Shown piece after piece: positions 17,452 through 25,182 of a stretch of DNA of 64,000 nt (the first letter of the stretch is position 1; each line of letters begins with the position of its first letter). The DNA is from Planctomycetaceae bacterium (GTDB lineage: Bacteria; Planctomycetota; Planctomycetia; Planctomycetales; Planctomycetaceae). The notes below the pieces were generated by a model. The model had not been told where the DNA came from. It saw only the letters and a list, made by a program, of their open reading frames with translations, and did no database searches. The DNA is taken from assembly GCA_041398785.1 (NCBI GenBank), contig JAWKUA010000002.1, forward strand, positions 186,001-250,000, given 5' to 3'. The position numbers and the translations under genes were made by a program.

Positions 17452-17889
17452 CTATTCAGCATCGGTCCGCCGCACAACCAGCACCGGACAATGAGCGTGG
17501 CGAATGACCTGTTCCGCCACGGAACCCAGCAGCATCCGTTTGGCACCGTGATAACCGTGCGACGGAATCACGATCAGCCCGGCACTGATCCGGTCCGCGT
17601 ACGAAGCAATTTCGTGTCCGGCGCGGCCTTCAAGAACGATCTGGTGTGCTTCGGACAGACCATGCTGCTGCACAAGATCACTCAGGTGCTGGCGGATCGA
17701 CCTGATTGACTCGGCCCCGTGGGCGTCGCCGGTCAGTTCGATGGAGATGTGGTCCAGGTGCTTCGCCACGTGGACGACATAGAGCTGCGACAGATCCTCC
17801 ACCGCGTCGGCCGCGACAGCCAGCGCCTTGGACGACATCGGAGAAAAGTCAACCGGTACAACGACGGGAGCTGTGGGCTTCCAGGGCAT
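17452..17889 (-). CDS. Universal stress protein (UspA family)
   Basis: The product is 145 residues, a single Usp domain. The N-terminal strand VVVPVDFSPMSSKAL contains the conserved Asp, and the C-terminal ATP-binding signature is intact (SHGYHGAKRMLLGSVAEQVI, matching GxxG-9x-GS). It is cytosolic and probably binds nucleotide. ATG at 17889 is chosen because it overlaps the stop of the metallophosphoesterase gene as TAATG, so the two are translationally coupled. Usp proteins respond to starvation or stress; no specific partner is apparent. Confidence 0.92.
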   Translation of the reverse strand: MPWKPTAPVVVPVDFSPMSSKALAVAADAVEDLSQLYVVHVAKHLDHISIELTGDAHGAESIRSIRQHLSDLVQQHGLSEAHQIVLEGRAGHEIASYADRISAGLIVIPSHGYHGAKRMLLGSVAEQVIRHAHCPVLVVRRTDAE

Positions 17890-19178
17890 TACTTGACCTT
17901 TGTCGTCTGCATTCGCGAATTCCGGTCGGTGGTCCGGGCACGATGCGACGGTCCAAATCCGGTCACCCGCAGCAGTGTAATTTCCGGGTGACAATTCCAC
18001 CGCACGGGGTCCTTCGAACCCACTCCCCGAGACACGTGAAATATCATGCCCCGATGTTCAAAAATCCCGCAGGAATAGCGAACACCATGACGGCTGGGCG
18101 AATACACCGGACCGACGACCGGAAGCTTGATCTGACCGCCGTGATTGTGACCCGCCAGCATCAGATCAAAGTCGTTCTGAATCGCAAAATCGCGCTCGTC
18201 CGGCGAATGGCTCACCAGAATTCTCAGCGACTCATTGCTGCGAGACGGGACAACCGGTGACGAACCCATCCACGGTCTTTCCGTACCGGCCAGCAGGACC
18301 GACGTTCCTCCCAGCAGACAGTGTTCCAACCGCCCCGCAAGACTCACCCAGCCGGTCTGCGAAATGGCCGCGCGGATGGCTTCGTGATCCTGCCGCCAGT
18401 CGTGATTTCCCAGCACAAAAAAACCGGGAGCCACCGCCGACAGCTTCGCAAAGAAATCGGTGGCCCATGACATCGTTGCCATGTCGTCCAGCAGGTCGCC
18501 GCTGAATAAGAATACGTCCGGCCGCATTTCACAAAGTCGTTCAGCCACGAAATCGAAGTAGCCGCGACCGGGACAACCGATGAGATGCATGTCGGAAAAA
18601 TGAGCAATGTTCAGCGACGACATCGATTCCGCGGCGGACGTGCCGGACCTGCCTGATTCACGATTCCTGACGAGTGGCCGCGGCGTCGCCACGGCGAGAT
18701 CGATGTGCTTCTCGTTGACTTCAAGGCGGCAAATTTCGTTTCCCGGAACGGCGACCAGGAATCGAGACCGGTTACCGCAGATCTCAGAACGCGAAGCATC
18801 CGTCGCCGCATCACGGCAAACGTCGATAAATCGAGATTCCTGCCGAACCAGCGCGCTGGGCGACCGGCGAAGCTGCCACCGCAGAATGCCAAGAACGAAC
18901 GGTATTGTTCCCGCCATCGTCAGCACCAATAAGGCGCGGATCCAGTCAGGCTGCTGGTCAAACGTTCCTCCAGTCAGCAGGCCAGTCTTCCCGAACCCGC
19001 TTTTCCACAGTATCAGAATCGGGAACAGCACCACGCCGGCATCGTGCAGGGCTCGATACGCCGTTAATCGCCATTCCGGCAGCGCGCGGGAATGCTGGCG
19101 GTTGACCATTATGATCCACCAGGTCGCGTTGCCGACGACGGCCAACCCGAGAATTCCGATCCCGATCACGTGATTCAT
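17889..19178 (-). CDS. Membrane-anchored metallophosphoesterase
   Basis: The product is about 429 residues from ATG at 19178 (MNHVIGIGILGL), which begins the first membrane helix. Three hydrophobic segments lie in the first 120 residues. A linker follows, then a calcineurin-like phosphoesterase domain in the C-terminal 230 residues. Its metal-binding motifs are all present: FSDMHL (DxH), GDLLDD (GDxxD), LGNHDW (GNHD), and AGHNHGGQI (GHxH). This arrangement resembles YkuE-type membrane phosphoesterases that act on lipid-linked or cyclic substrates, but the substrate is unknown. It is coupled to the universal stress gene. The catalytic domain most likely faces the cytoplasm or periplasm near the membrane surface. 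Confidence 0.87.
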   Translation of the reverse strand: MNHVIGIGILGLAVVGNATWWIIMVNRQHSRALPEWRLTAYRALHDAGVVLFPILILWKSGFGKTGLLTGGTFDQQPDWIRALLVLTMAGTIPFVLGILRWQLRRSPSALVRQESRFIDVCRDAATDASRSEICGNRSRFLVAVPGNEICRLEVNEKHIDLAVATPRPLVRNRESGRSGTSAAESMSSLNIAHFSDMHLIGCPGRGYFDFVAERLCEMRPDVFLFSGDLLDDMATMSWATDFFAKLSAVAPGFFVLGNHDWRQDHEAIRAAISQTGWVSLAGRLEHCLLGGTSVLLAGTERPWMGSSPVVPSRSNESLRILVSHSPDERDFAIQNDFDLMLAGHNHGGQIKLPVVGPVYSPSRHGVRYSCGIFEHRGMIFHVSRGVGSKDPVRWNCHPEITLLRVTGFGPSHRARTTDRNSRMQTTKVK

Positions 19179-19294
19179 TGCCGAAGCTGTCCTGCTGCCT
19201 CTGGACCGTCCGTGGGGAGATGTATAAGCTTTGCCGGATACAAATCTGAAAATGCTCAACCGTTTTGCAGAGACGCTTTGTACAGGAGAATGTC

Positions 19295-19699
19295 ATGAGA
19301 ATCACCAGCACTATTTGCCTTCTAAGCCTGTTTTTCATTGGTTGCGGGACAGAATCCGGAGTGACAGTCTCGCAGACTTCGCAAGAGCAGCCTGTCGGCG
19401 TCGAATCCGGGGCCGGCGCTGAAATTCAACCGATCGCGGCAGCAAACAGCGATGGCGAATACACACCGGTCACGCTGGAAGTCCCGACGATGGAATGTCC
19501 GTTCGCATGTTACCCGACCGTCAAGGAGACTCTGGAAGAACAGCCAGGGGTCACGTCTGTGGAGTTGGTGCCGCAGAAGGAAGAAGGCGTCATTGACGAC
19601 CGCCGCGTCATCGTGAACGTCAGCGAAGGCTTCAGTCTCGACGAGGCAGTCGCCGCTCTTTCGAAAGCCGGCTTCAAGAACGCGTCCGTGAAAAACTGA
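19295..19699 (+). CDS. Lipoprotein with heavy-metal-associated-like domain
   Basis: The product is 134 residues. ATG at 19295 has AGGAGA 5 nt upstream. A lipoprotein signal (LLSLFFIGCG, lipobox FIGC) anchors it to a membrane. After an Ala/Gln/Gly linker, residues of about 65-130 have the beta-alpha-beta ferredoxin-like pattern of HMA domains: VTLEVPTMECPFACYPTVKE, then VTSVELVP, VIVNVSEGF, and ALSKAGFKNASV. The metal motif is CPFAC (CxxxC) rather than the usual CxxC, so its metal preference may differ or it may be structural. A strong intrinsic terminator follows, so the gene is probably transcribed alone. It is divergent from the metallophosphoesterase. Confidence 0.82.
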   Translation: MRITSTICLLSLFFIGCGTESGVTVSQTSQEQPVGVESGAGAEIQPIAAANSDGEYTPVTLEVPTMECPFACYPTVKETLEEQPGVTSVELVPQKEEGVIDDRRVIVNVSEGFSLDEAVAALSKAGFKNASVKN

Positions 19700-19726
19700 T
19701 CAAGCCGAGTTACAAATCAAAATCTG

Positions 19727-19764
19727 ATGCCCGGTACCTCGCCTGAGTTACCGGGCATTTTTTT
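19727..19764 (+). terminator. Intrinsic terminator of the HMA-like lipoprotein gene
   Basis: ATGCCCGGTA (19727-19736) pairs perfectly with TACCGGGCAT (19749-19758), a 10-bp stem with a 12-nt loop, followed by a run of T to 19764. It also separates this gene from the convergent permease gene ending at 19790. Confidence 0.92.
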
Positions 19765-19789
19765 GGCGTATTACCTGCAATCGATCGGA

Positions 19790-21697
19790 CTACACGGCTT
19801 CCGGTACAACTTCCGGAATGATCTCACGCGGGCGGCCCCGGTCGCACACGACCGCGTCCGAGCGGTTCATCAGGTTGTGAAGGTTCCGCAGCACGTACCA
19901 CCGTAGCGCCAGAACCAAAGACCCGTAGGCCGCGAGATTCGTGAGCACCACAAGCCACTCCGAATCCGGAAACCAGCTTCGCCGAAAGACCATGTGCAGT
20001 TCGTGGATCTCATTAAAGCAGGGGATAATCGCGGGACTCATGAAGCAGAAGATCGGAAAGTCGTCCGGATTCTTATCCATGGAAATCATGATCAGCGCGG
20101 CGATCAGTGCCGGCACAATGCACAGAGCAATGACCGTCAGCAGACTGCCCAGCATTGCCTTCATCTGCGACTGAAATCTCAGGCCGAACCAGACGGAAAT
20201 CCACTTCACGAAGTGCATATAGACAAACGCCGTCGCGGCCGCTGCGAACAGAAACCGGGTGGCCGACATCGTGTGCGTCAACCAGGACACACCGGGTACT
20301 GCCGTCACCGGAGCCCGGGGAATATTGCTGAACACGGCGCGTGGCATAATTCCAATTTCGACCCAGTACTTCATCAGCCCGTTCGTGAATGCCAGATTCA
20401 TGACTCCCGCCACGGCGATCGGGAACAGAAGCAGCCATGACAGGCGATTGACTCCGGCCAGCTTCTGACGGAGAAGATCGCGATTCCGAAGAGGCATCGT
20501 CAGCAGTGAATCCAGCGTCTGCTTTTCACGTTCGCCGGCGAATGACCGACAGCCGTACCCCATGACAATCAGCAATGCGATAATCAGCAGCCCGATGCTG
20601 ACAATGGCGCTGATTTCCTCTGTCCGATACGGAATCCAACTACTGGCTGCAAACCAACACCACTGGACGAGTATTTGCAGCCCGACAAATCCCGCAACGG
20701 TGCTCCTTCGATGGATTATGGACCGCCGCCGTTCGCGCCACGCAACGGGATCGAGATCAGGGAGATCGGATTTCGACTCACGCTGCGCATCGTCGGGAAT
20801 GAACCGATGCAGCGGATGCGCCAGCGGCAGGGACGCCAGCACTTTTTTCAGTGCCCGCTTTAGCACACGAATGGTATTCAGCAGCCACTTCTTCACGGGC
20901 AGCGGCTGACCGAAGCTGTAACGCACTAATCCCACACGTGCCACAACGATCGCGATCAGAGTCACGATATTGGCCGGAATCGTAAACAGCATCACCGTAC
21001 CCGCATCTCTGCCAGCATCCAGCAACAGAGCCAGGGGATAGAACGCTGCCAGGAACAATTCGTTGTCCGGCAGACCGGAAAAGGGCCCGCGACCGATCAA
21101 CACCGGCCATCCAAAGCTCAGCGTCAGCAACACACCGTACGTGGCCCAAAACGCGGCGAGGCTGCTTTCCAGGAGAGCCGAGCAGCAAACGGCGATCGCC
21201 GTGATGTGAATTGCAATAAACACCAGGATCAGCAGGCCGATTGCGGTCATTGAAAACGACACGCCTCCCATCAGGTAGGCAACACCCAAAAGCGGCGCCG
21301 CGACGACGATCAGCGACAGCATCGGCATGACTCGCGAGGCAATCTTTTCCAGCACGATGATTGCCGGCGTCAGCCGGGAAGTCAGCAACAGCCCGAGCGT
21401 TTGCTTTTCCTTCTCCGATGTAATCGACGAACAGGCCATCGCCGGAAGCAGGGCGTACAGCGCACTGGCCATAACGGCAAACAGAACTTCCGTCAGTTCA
21501 CGACCGGATCCCATCATCCGCAGCGGACTTCGGATGCGATGTGCAAGGCTGGCGAACGTCACCAGAAAGAACAAAGCGAACACCGCCAGAACGGCGACGC
21601 GCAGAATGTACGTGCGGCGCCGCTGAGCCGCTTCGATCAGCTCACGCTTCAGCAGCGGCAGTTCAATTCGCGACACGAAATTCCAGACGGCCATCAA
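19790..21697 (-). CDS. ABC-2 type permease with two tandem modules
   Basis: The product is 635 residues with about twelve hydrophobic segments, so it is an inner-membrane protein. It contains two copies of the ABC-2 coupling signature: SSITSEKEKQTLGLLLTSRL near residue 90 and FAGEREKQTLDSLLTMPL near residue 385. Each follows a membrane helix, so the protein appears to be an internal duplication or fusion of two permease halves. The ABC-2 family exports lipids, polysaccharides or drugs, or works in gliding. No ATP-binding subunit gene is next to it, so the ATPase must be encoded elsewhere. ATG at 21697 and ATG at 21694 are adjacent in-frame starts. Confidence 0.82.
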   Translation of the reverse strand: MMAVWNFVSRIELPLLKRELIEAAQRRRTYILRVAVLAVFALFFLVTFASLAHRIRSPLRMMGSGRELTEVLFAVMASALYALLPAMACSSITSEKEKQTLGLLLTSRLTPAIIVLEKIASRVMPMLSLIVVAAPLLGVAYLMGGVSFSMTAIGLLILVFIAIHITAIAVCCSALLESSLAAFWATYGVLLTLSFGWPVLIGRGPFSGLPDNELFLAAFYPLALLLDAGRDAGTVMLFTIPANIVTLIAIVVARVGLVRYSFGQPLPVKKWLLNTIRVLKRALKKVLASLPLAHPLHRFIPDDAQRESKSDLPDLDPVAWRERRRSIIHRRSTVAGFVGLQILVQWCWFAASSWIPYRTEEISAIVSIGLLIIALLIVMGYGCRSFAGEREKQTLDSLLTMPLRNRDLLRQKLAGVNRLSWLLLFPIAVAGVMNLAFTNGLMKYWVEIGIMPRAVFSNIPRAPVTAVPGVSWLTHTMSATRFLFAAAATAFVYMHFVKWISVWFGLRFQSQMKAMLGSLLTVIALCIVPALIAALIMISMDKNPDDFPIFCFMSPAIIPCFNEIHELHMVFRRSWFPDSEWLVVLTNLAAYGSLVLALRWYVLRNLHNLMNRSDAVVCDRGRPREIIPEVVPEAV

Positions 21698-21955
21698 TGT
21701 CCAACCTGTCCGCTGTGCGACGAAACCGTATGCCCGAACTGCAATTCAGCCGACGTACCGCACCAAATCAGGAGCGCTGTCCGGCTGACCTCCGCGAGTG
21801 ATTCGGCGCGAATCAGAATTTGTTTGCCGGAATCACCGCTTTTCGACGCCCCAGGTGTCATCGCCGGCGCTGTCAGACGAATTCGCCGAAGCCAATAAGC
21901 GCGGGGAACGTGGTCCGTCCGATCGACGGAGGCCTTTGCTGAGTCCGCGGGAGTG

Positions 21956-23602
21956 CTATTTCGCGTTTTTTTCGGCGCGTTCCCGCAACTGAATCGCGAG
22001 TGTCTCCATGTGGTCGCGGTACTGCTGATCGAGGACTTCGAAGCGGACACCCGTGATTTCTTCCAGAGACGGTTCGTGCGACAGATCCTTCAGATTCGGA
22101 CGGTAGACGGCGGACAGCAGTCTGACAAGATCGTCGCGGTAGCGTCCGTCGTCGTAGTGCATCAGGAAATGTGTGACACCGGATGCCTGCGAATACAACT
22201 GGGCAACGTTGGGATGGTTTTGGAAACTGTCCTTTCCCAGCGAGCAGAATTCCTGCAGCGGCAGATAGAACTTTGCTTCGGGAGTCGGAGCCAGCAAACG
22301 ATGGATGGCGGCAACAAACCGGGGGTTCGCCGGGTCACCGACAGTCGCGCCGTTCTCATGAATCTGAAAGGATTCGAAATAGCAGGCCGGTCCTTCGATC
22401 ACCCAGAAGTTCGAGTTCTCGCACAGAGTCCACGCCGTCGGGTTTCGGGAACCGAGCATTCTTGCCTTCAGGCGAGCCGCGGTTCGTCGATCATCCAGCG
22501 TATGGATGTCCAGGACCTGATGCGTCCCTTCGTGAAACAACGTGGTCAGATCTCCGCTGCGATAGAAATAGGACGTCTGGTTCGGTTCCCAATACAAGCC
22601 GTTGGTCACCAGGTTCGCTGGAATCTTGTCGCGCACGGCTTCGTTGTATTCGGATTGCAGAGCGTAGTAGTGAACGGTCATTCGCTGATCGTCATCAGAC
22701 GCGCGGCGGCGCGGTGAAGCCTGTTCAAAGCGTTCTTCCAGCGCCTGAGGAGTGTCAAAGAAGGCGGCAAAGTGGGTCTGAACCCACGAATCGAACGTCT
22801 CCAGTTTCAGCGAAAGCTGTACGCCTTCTTCCCGGCTGGTATTGGTCTTTACCAGGAAGTGTTCGGATTCGATTTCCCACGCATCTCGAAAGTTGCGGCG
22901 CAGCTCGGCTTCCTTTTCGACGGAAACCCAGTTTCGGCCCCACGGCCGTTCGCCGTCCTCATAGCGCTGAAGATGTGCCTGCGGAATCCAGCCGAAGCGT
23001 GAATCGAACACATGCGGCCGGCTTCCGCTGCGCATGCGAGCTTCGAACGGCGACACCCATTCTCCCGCGTATGTCGGATCGTCCTGCCGGGAACGGTCAC
23101 GAAAGGCCTGCTGTCCGAGGATCATTCGTGCGTGCCGGTGGTCCGGGTCAATTCGGATCACATCCTGGACCCATGCGTATGCCAGCGACGGCAGCTCCGC
23201 GCGCAGAGCAGCCCGGGCCAGCCGGTAGAAATCGGCCGCGTAATCCTCGCGGATGGCATGCAATCGTTCCCGCCAGAGTTTTTCTTCCGGCGGCAGCGCG
23301 GGATTCACGGGAAGCCGCATCATCCTGGGCAGAGATTCGGATTCCTGCGGACTGTCGGTCGTCAACTGAAGCGATATTGCCGTGACGTCCGCCGCGGCCT
23401 GAGTCTGCCCCCGATCGAAGCACTGCTGGCTGAGATTCGTCAGGTCGAACCGGAGATTCCGGAGGATCTCCTGATGCTGTTCCTGAAGCTGGCTGCGCCG
23501 CCGATCGACCGTGGAGTTCCGATCATCGTCCGCGGCTGCCACGACGCACGCTGTAACGGCGATGAACATCGCGACCACACCGATTGCCGAGCGACGCTGC
23601 AT
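21956..23602 (-). CDS. Exported DUF1570 protein with HExxH motif
   Basis: The product is about 548 residues from ATG at 23602, which starts a signal peptide (MQRRSAIGVVAMFIAVTACVVAAA). An in-frame GTG near 23673 with GGGAG upstream is an alternative start that adds 24 residues before the same hydrophobic stretch. An N-terminal helical part (about 30-130) reads like a TPR-type repeat. The C-terminal half matches DUF1570, common in planctomycetes, with TLFHEGTHQVLD near residue 355: an HExxH zinc-peptidase motif. The frame stays open far upstream toward 24814, but there it is only antisense to the isomerase gene. Activity as a peptidase is likely but unproven for the family. Confidence 0.78.
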   Translation of the reverse strand: MQRRSAIGVVAMFIAVTACVVAAADDDRNSTVDRRRSQLQEQHQEILRNLRFDLTNLSQQCFDRGQTQAAADVTAISLQLTTDSPQESESLPRMMRLPVNPALPPEEKLWRERLHAIREDYAADFYRLARAALRAELPSLAYAWVQDVIRIDPDHRHARMILGQQAFRDRSRQDDPTYAGEWVSPFEARMRSGSRPHVFDSRFGWIPQAHLQRYEDGERPWGRNWVSVEKEAELRRNFRDAWEIESEHFLVKTNTSREEGVQLSLKLETFDSWVQTHFAAFFDTPQALEERFEQASPRRRASDDDQRMTVHYYALQSEYNEAVRDKIPANLVTNGLYWEPNQTSYFYRSGDLTTLFHEGTHQVLDIHTLDDRRTAARLKARMLGSRNPTAWTLCENSNFWVIEGPACYFESFQIHENGATVGDPANPRFVAAIHRLLAPTPEAKFYLPLQEFCSLGKDSFQNHPNVAQLYSQASGVTHFLMHYDDGRYRDDLVRLLSAVYRPNLKDLSHEPSLEEITGVRFEVLDQQYRDHMETLAIQLRERAEKNAK

Positions 23603-23782
23603 GCGCGGCAGGCAGAATCCCGGGACCACCACCGCTCTGACCGCAGCGCTGTTTTTCAGCGTGGACTTCACCAATGGACTCCCGAAACCCTCAATTCGGA
23701 CACTTCTTTCCACCCAAGGATACCAGCCGCGTCGATTGCTCGAAACACGACTTCCCGCATCCGTCGCAACCTCACGCTGCGT

Positions 23783-23811
23783 TTGACATTGCAGAAACGG
23801 ATTCTTACCGT
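23783..23811 (+). promoter_or_regulatory. Candidate promoter of the isomerase/epimerase gene
   Basis: TTGACA at 23783-23788 is followed after 17 bp by TACCGT at 23806-23811. The -35 is perfect and the -10 weak. It would give a leader of about 85 nt before the gene at 23903. Confidence 0.35.
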
Positions 23812-23902
23812 CTGTCGCCGATCGGGCAGGGTTCTGTCCGCACTTGTTCCGGTATTCTTCAACGGACAGCTTTTGAGAAGTTAAGAGATAAGAGGTGAAT
23901 TC

Positions 23903-24898
23903 ATGGCTCGACCTGTGACTCTGTTTACCGGCCAGTGGGCAGACCTGCCACTCGAACAACTTTGCCGAAAAGCGAAGGAATTCGGCTACGACGGCCTGGA
24001 ACTGGCCTGCTGGGGAGATCACTTTGAAGTCGACAAGGCCATGTCCGACGACAGTTATTGCCAGAAGAAGCGGGATCTGCTCGATAAGTTTGAACTGAAG
24101 CTGTTTTCGATTTCCAACCACCTTGTCGGGCAGGCCGTTCTGGACAACATCGACGCCCGGCACAAGGCGATTCTGCCGGGCTATGTCTGGGGCGACGGCA
24201 ACCCGGCCGGCGTGAATGAACGGGCCATCGAGGAAATGAAGCAGACGGCCCGTGCTGCTCAGAAACTGGGAGTCAGCGTGGTGAATGGCTTCACCGGATC
24301 CAGCATCTGGCACATGGTCTACGATTTCCCGCCGATCCCGCGCAGCATGATCGACGCCGGTTACGAGCTGCTGGCGGAACGATGGAATCCGATTCTGGAT
24401 GTGTTTCAGGAATGCGGCGTGAAGTTCGGCCTGGAAGTCCATCCCGGTGAGATCGCATTCGACATCTTTTCCGCCGAACGAACTCTGCAGGCTCTGAATC
24501 ATCGCGAAGAGTTCGGCTTCAATTTTGATCCCAGCCACCTGATCTGGCAGGGAGTCGACCCGGTGGAATTCATTCGCTATTTCCCGGATCGCATCTATCA
24601 CGTGCATATGAAGGATGCTTCGACGACTCTGAACGGCCGCAGCGGGATTCTTTCCAGCCACCTGTCGTTCGGTGACGCTCGCCGCGGCTGGGACTTCCGC
24701 AGCGTGGGACGCGGAGCGGTTCGGTTTGAAGAAATCATCCGAGCCCTGAACGCCGTCGGATACAACGGCCCGCTTTCTGTCGAATGGGAAGACAGCGGCA
24801 TGGACCGCGAACACGGCGCCGCCGAAGCCGCTCAGTACTGCAAAAACGTCGACTTCGAACCATCCGGTCGAGCCTTCGACGCAGCGTTCGGCGATTAA
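23903..24898 (+). CDS. Sugar phosphate isomerase/epimerase (xylose isomerase-like TIM barrel)
   Basis: The product is 331 residues with no signal peptide. It is an AP endonuclease 2/xylose isomerase-like TIM barrel: GYDGLELACWGDH at strand 2, SISNHLVGQAVLDN, then GVKFGLEVHPGEIAFD (metal Glu), FNFDPSHLIWQGVD (Asp/His ligands), YHVHMKDA (His) and PLSVEWEDSGMDRE (final Glu). All usual metal ligands appear present, so it should be active on a sugar or sugar-like substrate; inosose or myo-inositol relatives are common in this family but cannot be assigned here. GAGGTG sits 5 nt before ATG. It is divergent from the DUF1570 gene. Confidence 0.9.
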   Translation: MARPVTLFTGQWADLPLEQLCRKAKEFGYDGLELACWGDHFEVDKAMSDDSYCQKKRDLLDKFELKLFSISNHLVGQAVLDNIDARHKAILPGYVWGDGNPAGVNERAIEEMKQTARAAQKLGVSVVNGFTGSSIWHMVYDFPPIPRSMIDAGYELLAERWNPILDVFQECGVKFGLEVHPGEIAFDIFSAERTLQALNHREEFGFNFDPSHLIWQGVDPVEFIRYFPDRIYHVHMKDASTTLNGRSGILSSHLSFGDARRGWDFRSVGRGAVRFEEIIRALNAVGYNGPLSVEWEDSGMDREHGAAEAAQYCKNVDFEPSGRAFDAAFGD

Positions 24899-25182
24899 AC
24901 GTAATTGCGTTCAGTTTCTGCGCGAGCGTCACGCCTCGTTCCCCCTCGCCCGCGGAGCGGGAAAGGAAGATTTGTCTGCATCCGGCAGAAAAAACGGGTG
25001 GGCTGGCCGCCCGCAGCATGCGAGTTGCGCGGAAGACTTCCCCGCATCAAAGTGGTTGAACATCGTGTGGTGGCTGCACTGGGTTCCCGCCTGCGCGGGA
25101 ATGACGGGGCGTGCCGGGTTCCTGCCTGCGCGGGAATGACGAGGGGAGCGGCTCAGGTTGGGCACTACTCGCACGCCGGGTT
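24899..25182. other. Repeat-rich spacer after the isomerase gene
   Basis: This 284-bp convergent spacer holds no gene. It contains a CCCTCGCCCGCGGAGCGGGA hairpin-like block near 24944-24965 and two copies of a GGGTTCCCGCCTGCGCGGGA-type hairpin near 25081 and 25116. Both are of dispersed-repeat type. Confidence 0.6.
25081..25140. repeat. Two copies of a palindromic GCGGGAATGAC-type repeat
   Basis: Copy one (25081-25105) has TTCCCGC-CTGC-GCGGGAA followed by TGAC. Copy two (25116-25140) is identical except for one C-to-T change in the left arm. This resembles the widespread short palindromic repeat read in translation as RHSRAGGNPA. Confidence 0.8.

Noticed and set aside
21694..21955. Possible small gene whose stop overlaps the ABC permease start as ATGA
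   Set aside because: The overlap is suggestive, but no start with a ribosome site and no recognisable protein pattern; kept only as a weak candidate.
23603..24814. Long minus-strand open frame continuing upstream of the DUF1570 gene
   Set aside because: It is antisense to the clear isomerase/epimerase gene and has no family resemblance; the DUF1570 protein has its own signal peptide starting at 23602.
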